A DNA stretch of 64,000 nt from UBA6170 sp034429975 (GCA_034429975.1 DAOUFM010000165.1:28498-92497), one strand, 5' to 3'; shown: positions 1-8,637, counted from the first letter of the stretch. Translations and numbers: made by a program. Notes: a model not told the origin generated them from the letters alone.

Positions 1-1149
1 CGGCTGGAATTCAAATGCTCCGTCCAGGGAGATACGATCCAGGCGCAGACACCTCCACACCGGTTGGATATCGGTGCGGGAGTGATCGGCAGAGCTGATA
101 TCCTCGAAGAAATCGCCCGAATTTACAGCTATAACAACATCCCCGAAACCAATCTGGCAGATGAATTACCACCGCAGCGCAATAATTTACCATTAGCGCA
201 TGAAGAAAAAATCAAGGATATTTTGGCAGGTTTAGGGCTGCAGGAAGCCATCACCTACCGGCTCACCTCCCCCGAGCGGGAAGCTCAGGCTTATCTCGAG
301 GGTCAGGCACCGGCAGAAAGGCAATATGTGCGCCTGCTTAATCCCATTGCCCCGGAGCGCGCTGTCATGCGCCAAAGCCTGCTGGCTTCAGTGCTGGAAG
401 TCCTGGAGAAAAATGCCCGTATCCGCGAAAGGTTAGCCTTCTTTGAACTCGGACCGGTTTTTATTCAGGAGCAGCAAAACAGCCTGCCGGCAGAACCCAG
501 GAAATTAGTCCTCGGGTTAAGCGGCAAACGTGAGGTTCCTTCCTGGAACCAGCCGGATTCTGGCAACCTCGATTTTTACGATCTTAAAGGAGTTTTGGAA
601 CGCCTGCTGCACAAACTGCATTTGCCAGAGGTAACTTTTCAACCACTGAATCCAGAAAGTTCGCCAGCCGCGCAAGCGCTGCACCCTGGCAAAGCCGCCG
701 AAATTCAAGTAAGTGGCACATTCATTGGCGTGCTGGGCGAATTGCACCCGCGCGTGAAACAAAACTACGATTTTCCCACCCCCCCGGTCTATATCGCTGA
801 AATTGATTTGGCTGTTCTGCTTCCGCTGATCCCACTGGGTTTTGAATCGCAACCCGTGTCAGCCTTCCCGCCAGTGCTGGAAGACATCGCCCTTATCGTC
901 GCGGAGGAAATTCCGGCAGATCGGGTGGAAGCACTGATTCGCCAGACCGGCGGAAAAATTCTGGCAGACGTTCAACTATTTGATGTTTATCGCGGCGAAA
1001 GGATTGGTCCCGGCAAGAAAAGCCTGGCTTATAGCCTTACCTACCAGGCTCAGGATCACACCATCGAATCCGGTGAATCGACTGCCCTGCGCAATAAGAT
1101 CGTCCGCCGGCTGGAGCGAGAGCTGGGAGCGGTGCTTAGAGATAGTTGA
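1..1149 (+). CDS. pheT: Phenylalanyl-tRNA synthetase beta subunit (C-terminal part)
   Basis: This is the beta chain of the alpha2-beta2 enzyme that charges tRNA-Phe in the cytoplasm. The reading frame is open from base 1, so the N-terminal half (tRNA-binding and B3/B4 editing domains) lies outside the window. The visible part begins at the end of the B5 domain (HRLDIG, then EEIARIYSYNNIP), continues through the catalytic-like core, and ends with the FDX-ACB anticodon-binding domain (about the last 95 residues, starting FPPVLEDIALIV). It stops at TGA 1147-1149 and runs straight into a short heptanucleotide repeat. pheS would be expected just upstream. Identification is firm; only the start is missing. 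Confidence 0.96.
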   Translation, partial: RLEFKCSVQGDTIQAQTPPHRLDIGAGVIGRADILEEIARIYSYNNIPETNLADELPPQRNNLPLAHEEKIKDILAGLGLQEAITYRLTSPEREAQAYLEGQAPAERQYVRLLNPIAPERAVMRQSLLASVLEVLEKNARIRERLAFFELGPVFIQEQQNSLPAEPRKLVLGLSGKREVPSWNQPDSGNLDFYDLKGVLERLLHKLHLPEVTFQPLNPESSPAAQALHPGKAAEIQVSGTFIGVLGELHPRVKQNYDFPTPPVYIAEIDLAVLLPLIPLGFESQPVSAFPPVLEDIALIVAEEIPADRVEALIRQTGGKILADVQLFDVYRGERIGPGKKSLAYSLTYQAQDHTIESGESTALRNKIVRRLERELGAVLRDS

Positions 1150-1155
1150 GGGAGT

Positions 1156-1176
1156 AGGGTTTAGGGTTCAGGATTC
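1156..1176 (+). repeat. Short heptanucleotide repeat (3 units)
   Basis: Three consecutive 7-mers, AGGGTTT, AGGGTTC and AGGATTC, follow seven bases after the pheT stop. The consensus and the preceding GAGGGAGT match the start of the long array at 16046, which also lies just downstream of a plus-strand stop codon. Confidence 0.75.
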
Positions 1177-1430
1177 AGTGAACCATGTGAACCGTCTGGA
1201 AATAGCTTTACAGACCTCAAGCATGTCCAGATTACTATCCGACAGGCGGTACTGGCTTACAAGACGGATCGTCCCCACCTGTTATTGAATTACTGGTTTT
1301 TTATCGAGATTTACCATAACCCCGGCATAACTGTACCTGCTGTAGTGATCCCGAATAAGTATGGTGATGGATCAGTTAAGCTATGCTTTTCAGTCAACAT
1401 TTTTTAGGACTATTCAATATAATCATTTTT

Positions 1431-1458
1431 TTGGAAAGCGGGTAAAATCTACTATAAT
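1431..1458 (+). promoter_or_regulatory. Sigma-70-type promoter for the binding-protein gene
   Basis: TTGGAA (1431-1436), a 16-bp spacer and a perfect TATAAT (1453-1458) lie 45 bp upstream of the lipoprotein ATG. This is a sequence match only. Confidence 0.55.
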
Positions 1459-1503
1459 TTGACTACAATTGTTTGAAATCAATCCGAGCAGGTTAATAGA
1501 TAG

Positions 1504-2952
1504 ATGATTTTTCAAAAAAAAAATAAATGGTTATCCTTCCTCATAGCAACCACTCTATTTCTTCTGACAGCCTGCCAATCCAATAACCCATCTGACCTTG
1601 CTATTTCTCCATCCCCAACTGCTCAGAAAACAGCTACACGAACGTCTACCAGTCTGCCCACTTCCACTCCCACACAGACCCCCACACCGGCCTGGTTAGT
1701 CCCCATATCCGATCTTAAAAAAGTGGAGATCACCCTCATTCACCCCTGGTCAGGAGAACTGGCTGCCACACTTGATGAAATGGTGGCAACCTTTAATAAA
1801 AGGAATGAATACGGCATCCAGGTTTCCATCCTGCAACCTGGCAGCTCACAAAAAGTATTCCAGCAAAGCGAAGCTGCTCTCCGGTCTGGAACCGCCCCTG
1901 ATGTTGTCATTGCAACAGCCGAGGAATTAGCTTACTGGAACAAAATGGGAAACCTGCGGAGCCTGGATGATTACCTCATTGATTCCCAGTATGGCTTGAA
2001 CCCGGAACAGGTCGCCGATTTCATCCCCCAATTCTGGGAGCAGGATGTTGTTGATGAAAGCCGCCTGGGCATTCCGGTTGCAGGGAACGCCAACTTCTTA
2101 CTATTGAACACCAGTTGGGCAAAAGAATTAGGGTATGACATACCCGCCATAACCCCGCAGCTTTTTCAATTACAATCCTGCTCAGCCACTCAGGCGCTGC
2201 TCCACGATAGCGATTGGACCAACAATGGCATGGGCGGCTGGGTCGTTACCCAGGATGAATACACCATCCTCAATTGGCTGAACAGTTTCCAGCTCGCACC
2301 TTTTCCAACCACCGAAACCCCTTACCTGTTTGACCAACCAGCAGCGCTGAAGGGTTTCTCCTACCTGCGTGAACTCCTTGATGCTGATTGTGCCTGGAAC
2401 GCGCGTAACCCGAGCCATTACGAATATTTTGCCAACCGTCAGGCTCTCTACGTCAGCGCTGATATGTACGATCTTGAACCGGTTCAAAAAACATTTACTC
2501 TGCTGGAAAATGAAGATAAATGGCAGGTGGTTGCCTATCCACAGGAATCTGCCAAACCGGAACTCCTTCTGCATGGCGAATCACTTGGGATTTTAAAATC
2601 AGACAACGTCCATGAACTGGCAAGCTGGTTATTTATCCGCTGGTTGAGCCAGCCGGAACAGCAGCTTTATTTCGCCCAGGCAAACCCGGGTCTTCCGGTC
2701 AGCCAATCTGTTCTCACACAAATCAGCTCTGATCGCAGTACTCAGTGGAATCAGGTCTCCGCGCTCCTGAAAGGCAGCCAGCCGGGTCCCCGAACCGCTG
2801 AATGGCGCATCGCCCGCTTTGTGCTCCAGGATGCCGCTTACCAGATTTTCCTCCCCAACATCACCCCCGATCAATTTCCGCAAATCCTGAAGATGTTGGA
2901 CGCCATCATTGCCGATCTCAACCAGCAACCAGCCTCGTTAGCCTGGGAATAA
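1504..2952 (+). CDS. Extracellular solute-binding lipoprotein (sugar-type, family 1)
   Basis: The 482-residue product has a lipoprotein signal peptide: two lysines, a hydrophobic stretch, then lipobox LTAC with Cys24 as the lipidation site. A Ser/Thr/Pro-rich spacer follows, then a periplasmic-binding-protein fold. The stretch near VEITLIHPWSGELAATLDEMV and the segment GTAPDVVIATAEELAYW are typical of carbohydrate ABC-transporter binding proteins. These capture a ligand outside the membrane and deliver it to a permease. No permease or ATPase gene is adjacent, so it is an orphan here: it may use a remote permease or serve as a sensor. Its own promoter is at 1431-1458. The substrate cannot be told from sequence. 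Confidence 0.85.
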   Translation: MIFQKKNKWLSFLIATTLFLLTACQSNNPSDLAISPSPTAQKTATRTSTSLPTSTPTQTPTPAWLVPISDLKKVEITLIHPWSGELAATLDEMVATFNKRNEYGIQVSILQPGSSQKVFQQSEAALRSGTAPDVVIATAEELAYWNKMGNLRSLDDYLIDSQYGLNPEQVADFIPQFWEQDVVDESRLGIPVAGNANFLLLNTSWAKELGYDIPAITPQLFQLQSCSATQALLHDSDWTNNGMGGWVVTQDEYTILNWLNSFQLAPFPTTETPYLFDQPAALKGFSYLRELLDADCAWNARNPSHYEYFANRQALYVSADMYDLEPVQKTFTLLENEDKWQVVAYPQESAKPELLLHGESLGILKSDNVHELASWLFIRWLSQPEQQLYFAQANPGLPVSQSVLTQISSDRSTQWNQVSALLKGSQPGPRTAEWRIARFVLQDAAYQIFLPNITPDQFPQILKMLDAIIADLNQQPASLAWE

Positions 2953-2959
2953 AAAAAAG

Positions 2960-3031
2960 AGGCGACGACGAGACTCGAACTCGTGATGAGGGTTTTGCAG
3001 ACCCTTGCCTTGCCAACTTGGCCACGTCGCC
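2960..3031 (-). tRNA. tRNA-Cys (GCA)
   Basis: Read on the minus strand, the acceptor stem GGCGACG/CGTCGCC pairs fully, the anticodon loop is CTGCAAA with anticodon GCA, and the T arm contains TTCGAGT. The discriminator base is U, as expected for tRNA-Cys. CCA is not encoded. It lies 15 bp from the tRNA-Gly gene and probably shares its transcript. Confidence 0.95.
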
Positions 3032-3045
3032 GCGATATGGTTCTG

Positions 3046-3118
3046 AGCGGGCAACGGGACTCGAACCCGTGACCTTCTCCTTGGCAAGGAGACATTCTAC
3101 CAACTGAACCATGCCCGC
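3046..3118 (-). tRNA. tRNA-Gly (GCC)
   Basis: On the minus strand the acceptor stem GCGGGCA/TGCCCGC and anticodon stem CTCCT/AGGAG enclose the loop TGCCA with anticodon GCC. The T loop is TTCGAGT and the discriminator is U. CCA is not encoded. It lies upstream of tRNA-Cys in the same orientation. Confidence 0.95.
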
Positions 3119-3192
3119 GTAACAAACTTGCGCTTGTGGTCGTAATTTTAGCACTTCAAAAATGAATCGTCAAGGTAAATTTCTGTTCCCAT

Positions 3193-4557
3193 TTACTCCG
3201 TAACAGCTTCCCGTTTGGTGCGCAATTCCTCTACCAGTTGGGCATGCGTTTCGCGGGTGATTGGGTATTTGATCAATAAAGGCATACTCAGGATGAACAT
3301 CGCCACCGGGATCAGCGTGAACAAAATGCGGATGCCCAGAATAGCCAGGTCAGATTGGGGCACATCCGGCATATAGCCAAACCAGGTCAACATCCAGCCC
3401 GCTGCAGCAATGGCAAACGCGTTCGCAAACTTGGTCACAAATTGCCACATCCCATAATAGATGCCTTCGCGGCGTTCCCCGGTGACCGCCTGGTCGATTT
3501 CGATCACATCCGGCATCATACTCCACGGGCAAACCCACTGCGCCGAAAGTCCCATCCCAGCCACCACCGCGGTAACATACACCCAGGGGGTCGGGTGCGC
3601 GGGGTAGAAGAACCCGGCCAGCACAGCCACCGAAGCGATTCCCAGCCCAATCGCATAGGCTTTGCCCTTGCCCACGCGGTCGGTAAGCATTTTCATCGGG
3701 TATAAACACACGCCAATCGTCAGTAACAACGCAAGCATCACAAAGGACATCTGCTCCTCCATCTTAACCACATATTTAAGATAATAAGGCAACAACGTAG
3801 TCAGCAACGTAAAGCTGATATTCGTGATCAAGAAAGAAAGTACCAGGCGCACGAAAGGTTTGTTTTTGAAGGTCTCCATAAAGGCTTTGATAGGTGGCGC
3901 CTTGGAGGGTTGCACCTCGCTGGATGGTTTCTCCTTGACACCAAAAGCGGTAATCAGGATGGTGACCGCGGCAATGATGCCGAAGGTCAACCCCATCGCG
4001 CTATAACTGCCGGCATTGCTGAGACCAAAGCTATTCCTATAAATTCCCGCTACCACGGTGGTGAGGGCTGCCCCCAGAATATACCCAACCACGGTGAAGA
4101 TTTCGCGCACAGTGGTGACGGCGGTGCGCTCATCGTAATCCTGCGTCAATTCCGGCGTCAGAGCAGTATACGCCACCCCAATAAAAGAGTGCAGGGTATC
4201 GAACAATAAGAAGGTAAATAAGACCAAAATAAAGGCTGTAAAACCTTTCAACCCGGGCGGCAGTGAGAACATCAGCCAGGTAGCCAAAGCCAGAGGGATG
4301 GATAAAAAGAGCAGGTAGGGACGTCTGCGCCCCCAGCGGGATTTGGTTCGGTCGGAGATATAACCAAAAATCAAATCGTTAGCTGCATCCCAGGTCAACT
4401 TCCCCACCATCAGAGAAGTACCTACCAAAGCCGGGTCCATCAGAGCAATATCCGTATAATAGAACAACAGAAAAAACTGGACGATGGAAGTGAGCATGGC
4501 GATACCAGCATCACCAACACCATACATTACTTTAACGCGAGTGGGGACTTTTTCCAT
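3193..4557 (-). CDS. GPH-family (MelB-like) cation:sugar symporter
   Basis: This 454-residue integral membrane protein has about twelve hydrophobic segments and MFS-type loops, including DAANDLIFGYISDRTKSRWGRRRPYL between helices 2 and 3. That D...D.....GRRRP pattern is diagnostic of the glycoside-pentoside-hexuronide:cation symporters. The family imports sugars or glycosides with Na+ or H+. It starts 20 bp after the flavoprotein gene stop, so the two are probably co-transcribed; that pairing is unusual and leaves the substrate open. A second member of the same family is at 58233-59627. Confidence 0.88.
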   Translation of the reverse strand: MEKVPTRVKVMYGVGDAGIAMLTSIVQFFLLFYYTDIALMDPALVGTSLMVGKLTWDAANDLIFGYISDRTKSRWGRRRPYLLFLSIPLALATWLMFSLPPGLKGFTAFILVLFTFLLFDTLHSFIGVAYTALTPELTQDYDERTAVTTVREIFTVVGYILGAALTTVVAGIYRNSFGLSNAGSYSAMGLTFGIIAAVTILITAFGVKEKPSSEVQPSKAPPIKAFMETFKNKPFVRLVLSFLITNISFTLLTTLLPYYLKYVVKMEEQMSFVMLALLLTIGVCLYPMKMLTDRVGKGKAYAIGLGIASVAVLAGFFYPAHPTPWVYVTAVVAGMGLSAQWVCPWSMMPDVIEIDQAVTGERREGIYYGMWQFVTKFANAFAIAAAGWMLTWFGYMPDVPQSDLAILGIRILFTLIPVAMFILSMPLLIKYPITRETHAQLVEELRTKREAVTE

Positions 4558-4577
4558 ATTTTTTTCCTTTACGAATT

Positions 4578-5909
4578 TTAGTAACCCCAGAGAGCCTTTT
4601 GTGTTGCGCCCCAGGCTTCTATTCCTTCAGAGGTTTCTGGGTAAGCCAGATAATGGGCTTTCAGTTGATTGGAAAACCCGTATAGCATCTTCATCGTATT
4701 GAAATTTTCTGCGCTAAACCTTCCATCCAGAACCCCTTTCTCGATAATCTCACACACTTTTTCCCATCTTTCCGGGGGCATGTTCAACTCGTAATTGAGG
4801 TTCAAATATTCGTAATCAGACTTGGAGAAGATAAATCCGTTACGGCTCAAAAAATCCAGCTCTTGCGGCGGGAAACCATTCACGCTAAACAAAAAGCCCA
4901 TCACCCCAGCAAACTTAGCTCCCTGACCGCGAAAATAGCGCGTGTTGTACACCCATAAGCCATCCCGACTGACATCCCCATTTTGTAACGCCTCCAGAAT
5001 AACATCTTTGGCAATTTTACAGGCGGTATACCCGCTGGTGATCCCTTCTCCGGAGAAGGCTTTATTCTGGTAAACCGCATCACCTACACCCACAAAACCA
5101 TTGCCTACATAGGACATAGGTGCGCGACGATAAGGCCCGGTACCAATCCGTTTGGCTATCAGTTTGCCCGGGTCGCCATAGCGCGCTTCCCGCCATTGCT
5201 TGTGCTGTGCCCAGGCTTCGCTGGCAGTGCCCTGAACGACGATCCCTAAAATCGCTCCATCTCCATAGGACATGTTCCAGAAACCGGGTGTACCCAGGTA
5301 ACTGTTGCTGCCGGTTGGGTAACCAGTTGGGATCTCATCGCGCAGCTCCAGCCCGCTGAAGAAGGTCTGCTCGGGTGGCACCGGGACGTTTTCCACCCCG
5401 AAATCGTCCGGGAGATGTGTGCGCACAGCGCCTACGATTCCCGAGGCGTCCACGGTAATCCTGGCATATGCTTCAAATGGTTTTCCATTCATCGTACCGG
5501 TTACACCTTTTACATATCCATCTTTGTAAATGATATCTTTTACGCGTGCTTTTTCAGCAATTTTTCCGCCATGCTCGCGAACATAGCTGTGCAGGCGCTG
5601 CACATAGTCGGGCATATTGACCACATAAAATGGATATTCCACCTCAAAAAAACTGCTCTGATCCACCGACCAGATTTTAAAATGCGGCGCCAGATGGATC
5701 AACTCCGGCGGTTCGGGGTGCGGGATTTCGAACTCGTCATATCGCACCTGATCCATATGGATCACTTCAATATGAGCGCCTATCTGATCCAGCGCTTTCG
5801 CATCCAGCAGTTGCACATCCACACCGGCTGCGGCCAGTTTCCAACCCAAAAAAGCACCTACCGGACCTCCTCCCACAATCAAAACGTCAGAGTGAAAGGT
5901 TTTTGCCAC
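4578..5909 (-). CDS. Geranylgeranyl-reductase-family FAD-dependent oxidoreductase
   Basis: The 443-residue protein opens with a dinucleotide-binding fold (VLIVGGGPVGAFLGWKLA) and later carries the second FAD contact, GVGDAVYQNKAFSGEGITSG, typical of the geranylgeranyl reductase/PHBH flavoprotein superfamily. Family members reduce isoprenoid double bonds or hydroxylate aromatic substrates; the true substrate here is unknown. A long upstream region (5910-6089) contains a 15-bp perfect inverted repeat that may regulate it. It is followed after 20 bp by a GPH transporter gene, suggesting an operon. Confidence 0.82.
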   Translation of the reverse strand: MAKTFHSDVLIVGGGPVGAFLGWKLAAAGVDVQLLDAKALDQIGAHIEVIHMDQVRYDEFEIPHPEPPELIHLAPHFKIWSVDQSSFFEVEYPFYVVNMPDYVQRLHSYVREHGGKIAEKARVKDIIYKDGYVKGVTGTMNGKPFEAYARITVDASGIVGAVRTHLPDDFGVENVPVPPEQTFFSGLELRDEIPTGYPTGSNSYLGTPGFWNMSYGDGAILGIVVQGTASEAWAQHKQWREARYGDPGKLIAKRIGTGPYRRAPMSYVGNGFVGVGDAVYQNKAFSGEGITSGYTACKIAKDVILEALQNGDVSRDGLWVYNTRYFRGQGAKFAGVMGFLFSVNGFPPQELDFLSRNGFIFSKSDYEYLNLNYELNMPPERWEKVCEIIEKGVLDGRFSAENFNTMKMLYGFSNQLKAHYLAYPETSEGIEAWGATQKALWGY

Positions 5910-5963
5910 AGCTTCCTCCTAAATAAGTTATGATGATAAAAAAAACAACTTGAATTTTTAAGG

Positions 5964-5998
5964 TAAATTCAGCTTGAAACAAATTCAAGCTGAATTTA
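5964..5998. promoter_or_regulatory. 15-bp perfect inverted repeat (operator or terminator)
   Basis: TAAATTCAGCTTGAA (5964-5978) and its exact complement (5984-5998) are separated by ACAAA. It lies 55 bp upstream of the flavoprotein start and about 90 bp after the stop of the next gene on the same strand. Its AT-rich stem and the lack of an immediate U-run favour a protein-binding site, though a weak terminator for the 6090-7900 operon is possible. Confidence 0.5.
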
Positions 5999-6089
5999 GA
6001 TTTCATACCTGGCTATGATTATAGCATCTCAGACAAACCAGTCAATTTTTTTACGGCAGCGATTTAAAGCAACGATTGAAGAATAGCTT

Positions 6090-6542
6090 TCACTCTTTCT
6101 GATTCTCGTCGTTCCAATTTGTCTCTGCTGGCTCCGAACTTATTTTGCTTTCACCAGTTTTGCCTTTTTGATATCGATCGGCCGCCGGTGCCTTGATCAC
6201 ATAGGTTAATAAAAGAATCAAACCCAATAAAAGCGGGAACAGCCCTAATAACACGAATGGTATCAGCACAAATGTTATCGCATAACTGTTCGAGGTGAAA
6301 AAACCAAATAACCAGAAGCCAATAGCCGTTAATGCACCAATGATAGTTATCACCCAGCCAGCAATCAATAAACCCTTATTCGGTTTCTTGGTTATGGTCA
6401 CCTGCGGATAGATTCCTTTTTCAGCCAGTTTTATTTTTTCCCGATAGCCGATATAACGAAAGAGCAATAAAAACCCAAACAGAAGAATAAAAAAGCCGAA
6501 AATTCCCAGGCATGCGAGTATAAATGTCATCGGTGCGTTCAT
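6090..6542 (-). CDS. Small membrane protein of unknown function
   Basis: The 150-residue protein has an N-terminal helix (about residues 5-28), a short cytoplasmic-type basic stretch ending in KLAEKGIYP, then two further hydrophobic segments and a charged tail. The layout resembles DUF6249-type small membrane proteins, but I do not recognise a catalytic motif. Its ATG overlaps the TGA of the DUF4097 gene (ATGA), so translation is coupled. It probably belongs to the envelope response governed by the divergent ECF sigma factor. Confidence 0.7.
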   Translation of the reverse strand: MNAPMTFILACLGIFGFFILLFGFLLLFRYIGYREKIKLAEKGIYPQVTITKKPNKGLLIAGWVITIIGALTAIGFWLFGFFTSNSYAITFVLIPFVLLGLFPLLLGLILLLTYVIKAPAADRYQKGKTGESKISSEPAETNWNDENQKE

Positions 6543-7900
6543 TTTTCCTCCGCTACAGTTGTCTTTTTCAAGATGATATCCCCATTTGCGGTCTCAACCG
6601 TTAATAATCCCCCCCCGTTGTTAATCTTCCCAACCAGATGTTTTTCATTGATAGAGCCACTCAAAGACATTTCGAAGGCAGTCTGAATGCTTCCAAAATC
6701 AGTTTTCAGATCACAACCAATCGATTGATTTTGTGGCAGGGTGAGAGTTATATTGCCAAAATCGGAGTATACATAGTGATCCGCCATCGCCAGGCTTCCA
6801 TAAACCTGTATTGGCCCATTTTTTGTTTTCAAATCCAATACCGCCAAGGTCAGATTTTTCATTTCGATTTCACCAAAATCCGTTTCTGCTTTAATATGAG
6901 CCTGATCGGCGCCATCCAGCATTATTTTTCCATTTTTTGTCAGCAAGTCATAATCACTGGCTTTGGCTCCAACAAAATCGATATCCCCAAAATCTGAGTG
7001 AGCCTTCAATAAACCATTTACTTTAATGCCATTTATTGAAATTGTTCCATTGAGGGACTTAATGGTCAATGTATCAGCCTGACCATTCCGATAATCAATA
7101 TTTCCATAATCATTCGATAAAATGATTCGATCCGAAACATTTATATTGTCCAGATTCAGGCTGCCGTTGTTTAGCGTAACCTCTAAGTGAGCGGCATTCG
7201 CCTGGTCAATCTTGACGTCTCCAAAAGAAGATTTCACTGTCAAGGGATCGTTTTGAATGTTGATTCTTTTTAAGATGATGTTTCCATTTTGGCTTTTTAC
7301 GATCAATTCGCCTTCCTGAAGATCGCTCCCTGTAATATCTCCAAATCCGTTTTCCAGATTGACAGCACCTTTAAGATTGCTCACATCAAGTACCCCATTA
7401 TCCGAATGAAAGACAACGTCGATATTTACCGGAACATCCAGCTTAAAATCCATTGAACCGGATCGATTAACGAAGCGCGATGGTTGAATCGCCCGGATCG
7501 TTAATTTGCCAGCTTCTTCAAGCACTTCATATTGGAGCAGTTCAAGATTGTTGGAGGCATCTTCAGCGGTTGTTCCCCAAGCTGTTTTTGTGACTGACAT
7601 TGAAATCTGATCGGTTTCCTTTCCGGTCGCCACAATGTTTCCAAAATCATTTTCGATTACCAGCGTGATTTTCTCATTTCCAACCGGAAAAGTTTTTTCT
7701 TCAATTGCCACACTGGAAACATTTTGATATCCAAAATTTCCTGGATTAACTACCTGCTCTATCACAGACTCAATAGAGCTTGACAGCGATGGCCCTGATG
7801 TGTAGGAGTAAAAAGTAATCCCTAAAACAGCGACAATCAGCCCACAAACCATCACGATACTCATGACTAATAAAATAACCCATAACCACTTTAATTTCAT
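6539..7900 (-). CDS. DUF4097-type beta-repeat membrane-anchored protein
   Basis: After one N-terminal membrane helix, the outside part consists of about fifteen repeats of roughly 20 residues with alternating signatures such as SDFGDIDF, KNGKIMLDG, TDFGEIEM and SDFGNITL. This is a parallel beta-solenoid of the DUF4097 kind, often found beside ECF sigma factors and their membrane partners. The open frame extends to 7954, but ATG 7900 has GGAGG five bases upstream and begins the membrane helix directly, so I place the start there. A promoter at 7960-7988 shares the motif of the divergent sigma-factor promoter. Function is inferred as surface or envelope sensing; no enzyme motif is visible. Confidence 0.85.
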   Translation of the reverse strand: MKLKWLWVILLVMSIVMVCGLIVAVLGITFYSYTSGPSLSSSIESVIEQVVNPGNFGYQNVSSVAIEEKTFPVGNEKITLVIENDFGNIVATGKETDQISMSVTKTAWGTTAEDASNNLELLQYEVLEEAGKLTIRAIQPSRFVNRSGSMDFKLDVPVNIDVVFHSDNGVLDVSNLKGAVNLENGFGDITGSDLQEGELIVKSQNGNIILKRINIQNDPLTVKSSFGDVKIDQANAAHLEVTLNNGSLNLDNINVSDRIILSNDYGNIDYRNGQADTLTIKSLNGTISINGIKVNGLLKAHSDFGDIDFVGAKASDYDLLTKNGKIMLDGADQAHIKAETDFGEIEMKNLTLAVLDLKTKNGPIQVYGSLAMADHYVYSDFGNITLTLPQNQSIGCDLKTDFGSIQTAFEMSLSGSINEKHLVGKINNGGGLLTVETANGDIILKKTTVAEEK

Positions 7901-7959
7901 GTGACCTCCAATCATGCCGGTAAAAACCAAATTTTTCACTTTGTTTTTTATCATTAACT

Positions 7960-7988
7960 TTGACCGGGTTCCAAAGAAAAAAGTTTCA
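7960..7988 (-). promoter_or_regulatory. ECF-type promoter of the DUF4097 operon
   Basis: On the minus strand TGAAAC (7988-7983), a 17-bp spacer and GGTCAA (7965-7960) occur about 60 bp upstream of the 7900 start. The same elements with the same spacer occur in front of the divergent sigma-factor gene, which makes a shared ECF sigma specificity likely. Confidence 0.65.
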
Positions 7989-8029
7989 AGGTCGCATAAA
8001 TAATTAGACCCAGCAATTATTTAATTGTG

Positions 8030-8058
8030 TGAAACCTTAAGCTCAGTAATCAGGTCTA
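8030..8058 (+). promoter_or_regulatory. ECF-type autoregulatory promoter of the sigma gene
   Basis: TGAAAC (8030-8035), 17 bp, GGTCTA (8053-8058). This is the mirror of the minus-strand promoter at 7960-7988. The predicted transcription start falls within a few bases of the GTG at 8068, so the message may be nearly leaderless. Confidence 0.65.
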
Positions 8059-8067
8059 AAATAAAAA

Positions 8068-8637
8068 GTGATTATGGCAGATCTCATCAACGAATTGATC
8101 CTCATCCAACAGGCAGTTGCGGGAGACCCGCATGCCTTTTCGTTGTTGGTTGACGCCCATCAATTATTTTTATACAACCTGGCACTTCGCGCAGTTTCCA
8201 ACCCGCAGGAAGCCCAGGATGTGACCCAGGAGACATTCTTACGAGCCTGGAAAGGAATTAAGAATTTCAGGGGAGAGTCTGGTTTTCGCACCTGGCTATA
8301 TCGCATTCTCATGAATCTGTGCTATGACCACTATCCACGCTTGGTTCGTGAAAGGAACCACCTCTCAATTGAGGAAGACGATCTCGAAATCCCAGTGGAT
8401 TCCATCCGTGACCATTCCGGAAGCCAATCCGAACTGACAGAAATTATCCACCAGGAGGTAAGAAAATTACCCGCTGTCCAACGGGTGGTGTTAAATCTGC
8501 GCTTCCAGGAAGAGCTTTCCTACCAGGAAATTTCTGATGTAATGAATATGCCCATTGGAACCGTCAAAACGACTATTTTCCGAGCCAAGGCTCAATTAAA
8601 AGAACGTTTACTGCTCGCACAGGAGGTAACTGTATGA
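8068..8637 (+). CDS. ECF-family RNA polymerase sigma factor
   Basis: The 189-residue product has sigma region 2 (FSLLVDAHQLFLYNLALRAV, QDVTQETFLRAWKGI, then FRTWLYRILMNLCYD) and region 4 with a helix-turn-helix (LSYQEISDVMNMPIGTVKTTIFRAK). It lacks regions 1 and 3, as ECF factors do. It directs RNA polymerase to a dedicated promoter set; the TGAAAC-N17-GGTC element found on both sides of this locus is the likely target. The start is either GTG 8068 or ATG 8074; neither has a Shine-Dalgarno sequence. Its stop overlaps the next start (ATGA), typical of a sigma/anti-sigma pair. Confidence 0.92.
   Translation: MIMADLINELILIQQAVAGDPHAFSLLVDAHQLFLYNLALRAVSNPQEAQDVTQETFLRAWKGIKNFRGESGFRTWLYRILMNLCYDHYPRLVRERNHLSIEEDDLEIPVDSIRDHSGSQSELTEIIHQEVRKLPAVQRVVLNLRFQEELSYQEISDVMNMPIGTVKTTIFRAKAQLKERLLLAQEVTV

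Larger units (their letters stand above)
1150..1503. other. Intergenic region between pheT and the binding-protein gene
   Basis: This is a 354-bp stretch without a credible gene. It opens with three heptamer units (1156-1176) related to the large array at 16046-16195, and ends with a promoter-like sequence at 1431-1458 and the ribosome binding site of the lipoprotein gene. An open frame crossing it (980-1288) starts inside pheT and has no recognisable content. Confidence 0.6.

Noticed and set aside
980..1288. 102-codon open frame overlapping the pheT end
   Set aside because: Starts inside pheT in another frame and runs into the repeat region; no recognisable content.
2802..3154. Frames crossing the tRNA-Cys/tRNA-Gly genes
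   Set aside because: They read through tRNA sequence and have no protein features.
5415..5933. 172-codon open frame on the plus strand
   Set aside because: Antisense to the flavoprotein gene; composition is that of a shadow frame.
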